DNA of 64,000 nucleotides, from assembly GCA_003665825.1 (NCBI GenBank), contig QPFY01000018.1, positions 248,001-312,000 of the forward strand. The letters are read 5' to 3'. Shown piece by piece: positions 11,945 through 22,200 of the stretch. A model generated the notes under the pieces. That model saw nothing but the letters and a program-made list of their open reading frames with translations. It was not told the origin of the DNA and searched no databases. How positions within the stretch are numbered: the first letter of the stretch is position 1; the number at the start of each line of letters is the position of its first letter. The position numbers and the translations under genes were made by a program. The DNA is from Microbotryum silenes-acaulis. Lineage: Eukaryota > Basidiomycota > Microbotryomycetes > Microbotryales > Microbotryaceae.

Positions 11945-11971
11945 CCCGTTAATTTAACGGGTTCCCACTGG
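11945..11971 (+). other. Helitron 3' terminus: hairpin plus CTGG end
   Basis: CCCGTTAATTTAACGGG (11,945-11,961) is a perfect 8 bp-arm hairpin, followed by 6 bases and CTGG (CTRR consensus). The next base is T, as expected at an A^T insertion. Homology to the local MITE starts at 11,972 and not before, which fixes the boundary independently. Confidence 0.75.
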
Positions 11972-12094
11972 TGTGTATAAAATACAATCTGTCGTTCTTG
12001 ACCGCTAGGCTAAAAGCCAGTCGTAACTAGAACTCGACAGTTCTAGCTACTCAGAGGCTACTTCTAGGGCTGTTCTGTAAGGCATCCCCTTACA
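11972..12094 (+). mobile_element. 3' part of a TGTAAGG MITE, interrupted by the Helitron
   Basis: It aligns with positions about 20-143 of the MITE consensus (TGTG.ATAAAATACAATC through GGCATCCCCTTACA). The first 20 bases of the MITE are missing, consistent with Helitron insertion at its A^T. Confidence 0.75.
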
Positions 12095-12819
12095 GTCGGT
12101 GTTACTCCGTCAGAGGTTCAGGGACCCGTCGCCCCCCCCCCCGGGGGGCGACTTAATTGACTATTACGTACAGTAAATACCACATGTCATTATTCCCGTC
12201 CGAAACCGCCTGGTCACTTGTCATTCATCTGTGTTATTGTCGCTGGCGCCTTCCTGGGAAGCAGATTCTATGAGCTTAGCGCCCACATGCCATGCGGTGC
12301 AGCTTCGATCTCGGTCTCGGCTTGCCGCAACCGATTGGAAGGTCTCAGGACCCCTATCTCCTTTTTCGTGGCCGAACCGGACCGATTCTGGAACCGCCCG
12401 TCGTCTTGCGATCGTCCAGAAGGGTCGGTACGAAGTTGGTTCTTCGCGGGAAATTGAAGTGTAGCGTTCATCAAGCTCCAGGGCACGTACTTAGGCGACA
12501 TGTCTGTCCTCAGATGAAAAAATAGAACAAGCCCAGCCTCTTCCCGTTGCAGACCACTATGGGCGGTGCAGTGTTGCCGAACCGGAAATCACTAGTGACC
12601 ATACACTAGTTCGACAGCTTTCCGGCTCCTGCAATCGCACCTCATGGCTCTACTGACAGTTTCCGTGACGACTCGATGAGGCGCTGTAGGCTAAAGCCAG
12701 ACCCCGAACCGCAGTGAAACATCAGACACAGCCCATGGCACCCAGCAGTGCGGACCTACGAGGCCAAATATGACAAAACCAGACCGAACTATGGTTCATG
12801 ACCGGCAGAAAAGGAAGAC

Positions 12820-12973
12820 TGTAAGGTATGCGCCTTTGATGTGCATGAAATACAATCTGTCGTTCTTGAACGCTAGGCTGAAAGCAAGTCGTAACTAGAA
12901 CTGTCGAGTTCTAGTTACTCTCTAGTTACTCAGAGGCTACTTATAGGGCTGTTCTGTAAAGCATCCCTTTACA
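12820..12973 (+). mobile_element. TGTAAGG MITE, full copy with 5 bp flanking repeat
   Basis: Starts TGTAAGGTATGCGCC and ends GGGTGTAAA-type inverted (CCCTTTACA), 154 bp, including an 11 bp internal tandem duplication. AAGAC flanks it on both sides (12,815-12,819 and 12,974-12,978), which looks like a target-site duplication. No coding capacity. Confidence 0.7.
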
Positions 12974-13325
12974 AAGACGGAACCGAGTCACAGAACTCAG
13001 GAGCTAGGTCGCAGGAGGCGGCAAATACCCTGAGGAGAGGTCTTCAAAAGAAAGTCCGAGAGGCGAATGCGAATGTCCGTGAATCGAGAGCGAGGGTCTG
13101 AGAGCCGAAAGCATAGCATGGGAGAGCAAGAGGGAAAGGGGCAGACACGGGAATGGCGCGCGCGGGGTCTAGAGTCGGCAGTTACGAAATCCAACTCTTG
13201 ACACCGGTGTCGACTCGGAGGATCGTGGCGCCTCTTGTCCTCTCCCTTCATCCATCAAGGCCCCCCATTTTCAGTCGTTGCTATCCTCCGCATCCAAGCT
13301 CATCCCCCAAGAACTTATCCCTACC

Positions 13326-14004
13326 ATGCTGTTCCTGTGGTTGCGTGTGGCCGCGCTCGCTCTCGCCGCGACGGGTGGCCCCGTCTCGGCCTCGCCCCTG
13401 AAGGCCCTCGACAACCGCCTGAGCAGCGCGCCCGCCTCTCGCACGGTTCAAATTACCCTTAATTCCACCGTTCACCCTCCCGCCATCCATCTTTTGGTAG
13501 TCAAGATATACCACCCAGGTGACACGGTCTTTTTCAGGTGGGACCCGTCGGTATCTCTAGACCACGCCGATCTCTGGATAACTTACTCCGGGCATCGCGC
13601 TACGATACCTAGTGAGTTTCTTTCGATGCCTCCCAGAGAAGGTCGAAAGGCGGCTGCGACCCCTGACCCAAGGGGGAATCCAATGTCTGACTTCATGCTA
13701 TTCGGACTTGATGCGGACTCAATGCTACAGTCACTTCCAGGTTCAACATGCCGCTCACGAGTGGAAGCGGCAGCGTGGTTCTTCCGGACGCCAGCGCCAT
13801 ACCCTGGACGGAGCTCATTGGTTACGACGCAAAAGGTGCAAGTGTCCATGCGTATGTACCTCCAACCTCCTTTTTTAACGAGGTTTGATCAACTGACAGC
13901 TTGTCCCGGACAGAGAACTTTACTTCACCTACTCACCGAGTCATTACAGATATGATTACGGCGTAACCGGGCCAGCCTCCCAACCCTTCATCATCCAGAA
14001 GTAG
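13326..14004 (+). CDS. small secreted protein, cysteine-free, unknown family
   Basis: Three exons, 13,326-13,611, 13,731-13,851 and 13,914-14,004, join in phase (GTGAGT...ACAG; GTATGT...ACAG) to 165 residues. Residues 1-23 form a signal peptide: hydrophobic LFLWLRVAALALAA then cleavage after VSA. The mature part has no cysteine, one NST sequon near residue 46, and alternating hydrophobic/polar strands (HPGDTVFFRWDPS, LWITYSG, ELYFTYSPS, PFIIQK) that suggest a beta-sandwich, perhaps like Kre9/KNH-type extracellular domains; that comparison is weak. No membrane anchor or GPI signal is seen. It lies between two opposed MITE copies in the transposon block. An effector-like or cell-wall role is possible but unproven. 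Confidence 0.6.
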
Positions 14005-14191
14005 AGGAGCGTTCCCTAGCGCCTGTACCCGGGCAGACCACTAGTAAAGGCGTCCCTGTACTACCGTTTTTCCTTCGTCGACGACGAGCAAATCTTCAAC
14101 TACACACAAGCTGTTCATCATACACCCATATATACATTTTTTGGCTGTTCATCTCAAGGTAGTATATAGTTTCTCCCGTCATGAATGCAAT

Positions 14192-14213
14192 GACGACGAC
14201 GACGACGACGACG
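14192..14213. repeat. (GAC)n microsatellite
   Basis: Seven perfect trinucleotide units downstream of the secreted-protein gene. Confidence 0.9.
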
Positions 14214-14537
14214 CGGGTGAACTCCCTTCACTTCCTCTGTCGTTTTTTCAATCTTTCCAAAATTATTTGTACCCAAGGACAATCCAAGATCAGCAAGGAC
14301 ATGAGCATAAAGCAGAAATGGCTGCCACGCACCAGGCTGGTCATCCGTTGCCTCCTCCCTTCGCATCAGTCAATTCACATTTGCACTCACGTGCAGTGCA
14401 GGACAGAATGACCTCCAACCATGCCTGGTCAGATGTCAGTCGTCTGTGTTATCATCGGTAGCGCCCTCCCCGAAAAGCTCGGGAGGCGGAATTACTACGC
14501 TGAGCGCTCCGGCCCGGGAGGCTAGTAGGACGCTGAG

Positions 14538-14680
14538 TGTAAGGGGATGCCTTACAGAACAGCCCTATAAGTAGCCTCTGAGTAGCTAGAACTGCCGAGT
14601 TCTAGTTACGACTTGCTTTTAGTCTAGTGGTCAAGAACGACCGATTGTATTTTATGCACATCAGAGGCGCATACCTTACA
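14538..14680 (-). mobile_element. TGTAAGG MITE, inverted copy
   Basis: 143 bp, about 90 percent identical to the reverse complement of 12,820-12,973. Ends TGTAAGGGG and ATACCTTACA. No clear target-site duplication. With the copy at 12,820 it forms a 1.86 kb inverted-repeat interval containing the secreted-protein gene. Confidence 0.75.
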
Positions 14681-14870
14681 AGTCGTAACCCGGCTAACCG
14701 AATATTGGACCATTATTAGCCGGTTTCCCCCTTTTGTGTAGTTCAGTCTCGGTCCTCTCTCTCTCTCTTAGAGGAACACATTCATTCGGAACCGATCTGA
14801 AACAGCGAACACAGTCAACAATACCATTTCGAATACGACGAAACGATCGGCCCAGTACTCGCGATCCTTC

Positions 14871-14891
14871 TGTAAGGCCACCGGCCTTACA
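14871..14891. repeat. palindrome with MITE-like ends
   Basis: TGTAAGGCC-ACC-GGCCTTACA, a perfect 9 bp-arm hairpin with the same TGTAAGG terminus as the MITE family. It could be a MITE collapsed to its ends. Confidence 0.6.
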
Positions 14892-16213
14892 TCTTTTTTT
14901 ATTGGACTTCAGCAACCCCGAACTCGACACCGAACCATCGCTGGAGGACAAGCCGATCGACAACCTTTACAACCAGCAGTCTCAAGATACTCCGCATAGT
15001 ACCTCTTGGACTGATCCCCTGAAGAAGGCGGTCTGCCTTGAAAAAGGTATTTGCTCTGGAAACAGACAGGAAACCCCGTTGCTTGCAACGAACCCGCCCT
15101 TGCGAGTCAGTTTTTACTCCTGAGTGGAAAGGCACAGACCTCTCTTTTTGAGATCGACCACGTTGCTTCGCTGGACGAAGTAACTGATTTAAGTAGAGGA
15201 CGTAATTAACCCTCGTATACTTGAAGATACCATGGCCGACAACCGAAGCGAACGTGTGTTTACCACTTCGCTACGAAACCCGAGTATGAGATTAGCTACC
15301 TCACTCAACTACCTCGAAAGAGGAGATCCTAGCTGCACCCAAGAAAGACAAGGGTGTGGCACGAAGTGATGATTCACCATCACCAATTGGTGCCCGGGCA
15401 GCGATGCCAAGGCTTCCAATGTCGACACGGGCCGATGACCTCGCCCGAGTTTTTCTGGGGCGCTGGCGGTGTCCAGGAAGTGCTAACTTCGCCAACTTCA
15501 GGCGCGCGGCGCGCGCGCCTCGGTTTGATTTGGTTCTTTTTGTCCAAACCTACCAGAACCACGTCGCGCGCTTGTCTCTCTTTTTTTGTACATAGTTTCC
15601 TCTGAGACTTCTGACGGCCGAGCAGCGGTTTTGAAGTTTACCCCGATCGAGCATGCATGCTGCTTCTAGGCCACGTACTGACGAAGCCGGCGGGGAAAGG
15701 GGCTAGGGGCTCGATCTACCACCATGACAATACACCCTGTGATGTGATTTAACACCTTCCTGGAGGCCTCGGAACGAAGAATTTCTCGCTTCGTGTGAGT
15801 GTAGAGTGTTCACCATTTCGATCGGGTTTTGGAAGCCTGCAGGGCTGCAAAGAGTGATCGAGGCGAGGCGGCGGGGGAATATGTCGATCGATGCGCGAAC
15901 ACGAGCAACGATGCCGATCGCTCTAGCGAGCAAGAACTGCCCAATCGAGATCGCCGATGTGCAAATCTCGATTTCGAGGACCCCTAATGCAATCGCCCAT
16001 GTCTCGATACCTTGAGGATGCCCAAGAAGTGGCTTGAACCCGGATATGATATCAACATGAAAGAATGCGTGCTGTACTCTGCTACGGAAAATCTACTACT
16101 GAGGTGGGGGGGCCAAGATAAGAGGCTCACTAAAACTGAAAATGCGACGATAGGACGAAACTGAACAAAAGAGAAACTTATGCTAATGCGGGAAAAAGAA
16201 GAAAGGGTAATCA
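14892..16213. other. intergenic, possible coding relics
   Basis: Plus-strand frames at 14,935-15,122 and from the ATG at 15,232 have protein-like composition but are short and shift frame near 15,310. No domain was recognised. 15,481-15,499 carries the inverted match to the 6,536 minisatellite. The last 300 bp would be the 3' flank of the IRA gene. Confidence 0.35.
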
Positions 16214-19200
16214 TCAAGCAGCCAAAGCTTGAGTGATAATGGTTGAAATTAGATTGGCTCGGTCGTGGTCCGAGATAAACCCTTGAGCAACATCTTCGTC
16301 CGTTGTTGAGGTCCAGTCATTTCCACCTCCGTCGATCGAGTAACGACCTCGCGCAGCCTTAAAGGTAGGGGCGAGCGAACCGAAGCCGAGACGATTTAGG
16401 TGATCGAGCAAGACGGTATCGGAAAAGGTGGAAGCGATAGGCCCTAATGGAATCGAGTTGATTGCGTCGTACAAGAGCGGGTCGGAGCCGAGCCGGGAGA
16501 GGTAAGTGTCAAGAGTGCGAGCAAGGGTCTCCGAACTGCTCGTCGAAAAAAGATTGACCCGGAAAATTGAGCAGACAGTCTCGTGACACAAGATGCGTTG
16601 AGTGCACTCACAATAAGCTTTCAAGATCCGGATATAGTGTGAGAGTCCGAGCAATGACATGGAACAGGGCGGCTGCCGCCGCATCGGAAGCCGTCACGTC
16701 TTCGAGCAACCGCGTGGACAAAGCGAGGCACATCAAGGCCTGAGAAAGATGACAGTAAGGATCAGCAAAAGCGAGCTGATACAAGACCTTTGCATACATG
16801 CTCACGGCATTTTGGTTAGGGATCTCTAGCTTTGCTGCGATAGCAGGCATGTTTGAGACTCGAGGCGGTGTGTCGATGCGTGCCGCAGACAGGAGCTCGG
16901 GCAGGCGACCTTGGTCGACCAGAGTTGGAAGCAAGGCGATGAAAGGTCCCAGCCAGCGAGACTGTTGCTTTGGCACGTCCTTACCATCCTCGACCAGTGG
17001 ATGAGAGTGATGAATGATTGACAACAAACAGTACGTCGCGTCCGAAGCCGTCTTGGCGTCCATCGAAAGCCGAGCGAGCAAAGAAGCGAGAGCAAAGCCC
17101 AGATCGAGCTCAAAGCTGACGCCGATCTGTGCGGGCATCGATTGGACATCGTGAGCGAGCCACAGCTCGCCCAGCATCTCAAGTGCTCCGGTGTCCATGA
17201 ACGCCCCGCTGATCTGCAGCTTTTCGATCGCCACCGCCAACAGCGCCACGGCGGGCCGGCTCACGAGCGAGGGTCGGGCGAGGAGTAACGCCATGCCGGT
17301 TTCGGTTGTGGCGAGCAAGAACTTGGACTCGGACTGAAGCGTCTTGGATAGACAACGTGTCAGTAAAACCGCAAGCTCAACTCCATCAGGCGAACGAATC
17401 GCATTGGACAGGGTAGTAAGGAGCTGGAAGACGACATCATCGTCGAGAGCCGTTGAACCGAGGTACGACAGCGTCGCGACCGCACGACCCTGGAGAGCCG
17501 CGTCGTACTGGAAGCAGAGCGTCGAGGTGAGACTCGCCCATCGAGTCCGCCAGGCGTTCTCAGTGTCCGTGCCCGGCGCACCAGCCTCGATGATCTCGCC
17601 CAATGCTGTCGCCAATCTTTCGCCGTGGCGCAAGACGTCCCAATCCGCCACAGCGCCCGCCCCTCGTGACCGAAGGCCCATCAGCTCGAGCACCGCCTCG
17701 CTTTCAAACGCTTTGCTCAGGTCCGACAGTCGCTTGCGATCAGCTTGTTCGTCGAGGGCTAGGCTCGAGATGGTGTTCTGTATGAGCTGTCGGAGCGTCT
17801 GCCGTTGCGAGATCGAGCCTTCGCCGGCCAAACACATGACGATGTGTACGATCTCGGGTAAGAGGATCTGCGTCGAAATCCTCGCCTCGAACGATAGCGA
17901 CAGGTCGAAGCGCAATGCGACGGCGATCAGAAGGCCTTGCTTGGTCTGGGCCGCGTTCGGTGTGGTAGACGACACAACTGTGGTCACTGCGGCGGCTTTT
18001 GCAGCCAAAGCTCGTCGAATTCGCCCCAGGACTCGGCCCCTAAATGAAGGACCTGCAGCCAAGGTGGCAAGCACGTCCCCATACTTCGCCGCAGCAGCTT
18101 CGCTAGCACTCAACTCTTCCCGGGGTACAAGATCCAACGCCTGGTCGAGAACGAGATCATGCACCGCTTCAAGCCTCCCCATGGCGGGCCAGAACCGAGC
18201 TGTCAGCGCGGCGCCCAGGTGAGGATCCTCGACCGATTTGCGCAGCAGCGTGCGGAAAATGTGCCGTAGCCGAAGGTGGACTTTGGAGATCTGCTCGGTC
18301 GGTACGAGTAACGCGCTAGGGAGATGATGTAGCCACGAACGAAGGGCGTAGATCGATCCGATTGCTTGGGTGAGCGAACGCCCTGTCCTCGCAATAACTT
18401 CAACCAGTCCTTCGACGACATCAAGGGCGAGTTGCGGAGGCATCACTGCCGACAGGGTTTCGCTCAGGGACGAAAGGTGCACAAGGTCTCCTGAGGGTAG
18501 GTAGGAGCCTGAACATAATGGAGGCATCAACTAGTGAATATCATATAAAACGCAAACATTTCACGCCAGTACTCACTCGACAAATCCGACATGCCTTCGA
18601 ATGCGCCAAGCGCCTTGCCCAGAGCTCGAGCGAGTCTGTATCCGTCCGTTCGAAGTTCTGCATCTGGCGAGGTGCAGGATGCCATAGCCAAAGTTGAGAT
18701 ACAAGCAAGAGGGGAATGATTGCTGCGCATGCTGGAGATGGCTTGAGCTACGAGTAGTGCCTTGGTTGATGGGCCAGTACACCGAGCCCGAAGCTCTTCA
18801 AGGATCTCGGCAGCCCCCGATTCGATGAGTAGCGTCCACGACTTGTCCCCGTCCCCATCTCGCATGCGCACCATAATCTCATCGCCGTACCTGTTCGTGC
18901 TCATCAATCGCACATCGTCGATCATGTCGAACGGCGCCATCTCGCAGAACACTGAAGTGAGGTCCCACGCGATCGGATGGGGCTTGACGGTGGTGAGATA
19001 GGCGACAGTCGAATCGAGTTGGAGCAAGACGGGGACTTCGACCCTCACGGGATGCTTGAGCGTGATGCGATTATAAGTGACTCGGGGCTCCCTTGTGAGC
19101 GCCAAAGTCGAAGCTGGAAGGGCCGAAGTAGGAAGAAAGCGGGCCAAATCCTCCAAGTGGTAACATGCCACGACCATTCGTACATCAAATGAGCCCATTT

Positions 19201-22200
19201 GAGTCTCCACCCGGCGCAGGTAGGCCTGGGCACAAAAGTTAGGCGAGAACAGCACCGCTTGCGAGAGACGTTTGACGATCGGTTCCGGCACGAAGCCGAG
19301 AAAGCGCTGCATGTGAGCAGGACTGAGGATGTTATCATTCGAAATCCCCGTCAGGTCGATGAGGATATCCCAATGCTCCGTCTCAAAGGTCGTGAGGCAG
19401 TGCAGGGCCCAAAATGTGAGGCCTTCGACATCAACCGTCTCGGCGTCGATCCTCCTGGGACAGTAGACGAAAAGAGCCGCCCTCGGATGAGCCGTCACGG
19501 GAGAACGATAGAAGACATCTGACCACTTGTTCGCTTCGTTTCGATTGATCCGGAACGCATTCTGCGCCATGAAGGACGTCAGCGTCTCGTTTGTCCGTTC
19601 GCCAGGTCGACACAGGTCCAATTCGGCCTGTTTGACCGGAGCCAAAGCCGCAATGAGGCCCGTCAACGTTTCCCAGAGATCGTTCGCATCGCAGTCGGGG
19701 TAGTTGAGTAATTTGGATCCGATCTTGCTGCAATTATCGACGAGGAACGAATGCAAGAACGCCAGATTCGCAGGGCTCAGTCGATCTTGATTGGCCGCAT
19801 CGAGGGTCTCGATCCGCTGTGCGCTCGGTGGACGCGACATGGACGAGAGGAAGCTGGTCATGGTGAAGATGTTGCGATCCATGAAAGGGTTGATGGCGCG
19901 CATCCCGGGCTCTTTGGCTCCGAAGCGGACATTGTTGGCGAGCGCCTGCAAGATCTTGCTAACCGATACCAAGCCCTTGCGGACCTCCCGTGCGTCGGTG
20001 CCAGCGGCCTGGTCGACGAGGTCGAGGTCGATCATTTCGGGTGACACAATGGCGGGGTTGATGAGACGTAGGAAGATGAAGCCTCCAATGGCGGTAAAGA
20101 CGGATTCGGGGAAGCGCGCTCCGACGGCCTCGGCGATGAGCGCGCAAATTTCTCGAATCGTGTCCGGCGCTGCGTCGGCCGATTGGGCGATGCGGACGAG
20201 GAAGGCCTCGGTGACTTGGATCAAGTTGCGCGAAGCGACATCATCGTCGCTGGAGTCTCGATGAGGGTCGAAATCCTGTGATATGGCCCGCACAAAAGTC
20301 AGCTTCGCAACTCTCGGTGCGTCGCATTCTGCAGCGCACTCACCAAGTTGAACTCGGGCGGCTTCGAGCAAATCGCTAGCAGCAATTCGCGAAGCGTCTC
20401 CCGAAGATAACGATACCCCTGGACCTTGGAATAGATCGTCAAGAGCCTCGAAGCGAACGTATTACCTCGGAACAAGGTCGACTCGTGATCGGTCGCTGAG
20501 ACCTCTGCGGCGATGACGGCACGTAGGAAGCGGACTGTCGCAGACGGAGTCGACATGATTCGCAGCAAGACCTCGATAAGATCGTCGTACTTGGCAGGTG
20601 GGCACACTTCGCACAACGCCAGAGCCAAAGAGGAAGGATTATATCGGATGAGCTGGGAGATCTGACGGTAGGCACTATCTGTCGATGAAGCACCATGATC
20701 GATGTCAAACTTGACACCCTGGGCTAATAAGAGTGTGAGCACCTCAATATAGATGTGTCGGAGCGGGTCTTGCAATTTCGAGCACGTCATTTCGGAGATC
20801 CTTCTAGTTGCCATCGCCATCTCCTGATTCGACGCCAGGAGCGTAGCAAATCCCTCCATCAGCGCCGCTTTGGTCCGGTTGAGGTCGCCCGCGACCCTAG
20901 GCTCGGTTTCGACGCCGGCCATACCGGTCAACACTCGGGTGAAGTGGTCGAAGTACCGGTTGAACGCGGCTCGATCGGGTGTACCATCGTGGGCTTGTAG
21001 CTTGAGTCCCTTGAGGAGGACCGAGAAAGCGCGCTGGCCCGCTCTATCGTCGGTGACGGAGATCCAGCGATAGAGGTACTCCACAAGCCTGATCCGCTTT
21101 GGTGCCGAGACCTCGTCGAGCTCACCCGACTTGGCATGCACGTTCTCGCAGAGCGTCGACAGCTTGCTCTGTAGGCGTAGCCGCTCGTCCTGGATGGATA
21201 AAGTGCTGATGAATTCGGCGAAAACGACGAGGACCTCGACCATTGGCGCATACACGTCCCGATGAAGGCCACTTGAATCGACTCGAGTAACGAGAGCTTG
21301 CAAAATGACGAGCGACTGAGTGATGAAGAGCATGTTCGAAAAGACACCGTCTTCCAAGTCGGAGTCGGGCTGATCCGTCGTCGACAATCGCTGTGCCGAC
21401 TTTTTGAGCTGGATCACGAAGCCCGCCAATCGTCGCACGTCTAGGTTGCTCGCGAGCAGCTCTGTTGCATGAGTTCGGACGATAGGATCGTCGACAACAG
21501 ATTGTTCCACTAGGTCGTAAACGATCGCGTTGGCCTGTCTTGCTCGTCCGTTGCGTCGAGCCATTCGAGAGTCAACGAGGCCCGTGCTACCTTCGTCAGA
21601 TCCGGCCATGCGCGTACACACCCAACTCATGACCAGCAGCAACCCCGTCAACGACGACCAGTGGTTCAGTTCGAGGGACGCGGCCATATTTGATGACCCT
21701 TCGTAGGAAGTAGGTGATGTGTGGTGGGAATGGAAGATATGGCTCGCGGCAAGGTCGCTTGCTCTTCGAGTCAGCTCGTCCCATGCGATGAGGAGACCCA
21801 TTGACGCCTCGTCCAGATCCTGAATGTAGAGCTTGAGGTGCCGCAACGTGTCGGACTTGGACGACAGGTCCCTCGCCTGTCCGAGCGGCTTGACGACCGA
21901 GCGAGAAGGGACGGCTGCGCCATGAACAAGCAGGACCTGGCGCGCACATTCGAGCGCGAGTTCGCTGGTCTCATCCGAGGGCGACAGAGCCGAGACGAGC
22001 AGACTCGCCTCGAGCGCATTCCAAAATGCCTCCGACCACTTCCAAGTACCGCCCACCTTCTTCGAAAGGGGCTGCTTGATGATCTCGAGCATGACGCGCA
22101 GCAATAGACAATGACACATTGTCGCGTCATCGGCTTCCAAGATACGATGCGCGATGATATTGCCTAGTTCAGACCAGTCGACAGTATCGTCCTCTGTTCT

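Larger units (their letters stand above)
9915..12410. repeat. 2.5 kb near-identical duplication, copy A
   Basis: It matches 61,506-64,000 in direct orientation. All open frames compared give identical proteins; the only difference found is an 11- versus 10-base C run near 12,131. The left edge is at GCGCGACCTAG, after which the flanks differ completely. The right edge is unknown because copy B is cut by the window end. Confidence 0.95.

Noticed and set aside
14620..14650. tRNA gene at the TAGTCTAGTGG word
   Set aside because: Only the A-box-like part is present, no B box at the right distance, and the sequence is part of the MITE.
12820..14680. A single 1.86 kb transposon with 150 bp terminal inverted repeats carrying the secreted-protein gene
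   Set aside because: The left 154 bp copy has its own short inverted ends and its own AAGAC flank repeat, and a third copy exists alone, so independent MITE insertions explain it better. Kept as an alternative only.
17344..18222. 292-residue plus-strand frame
   Set aside because: Antisense shadow of the IRA gene, Ser/Arg-rich with no domain.
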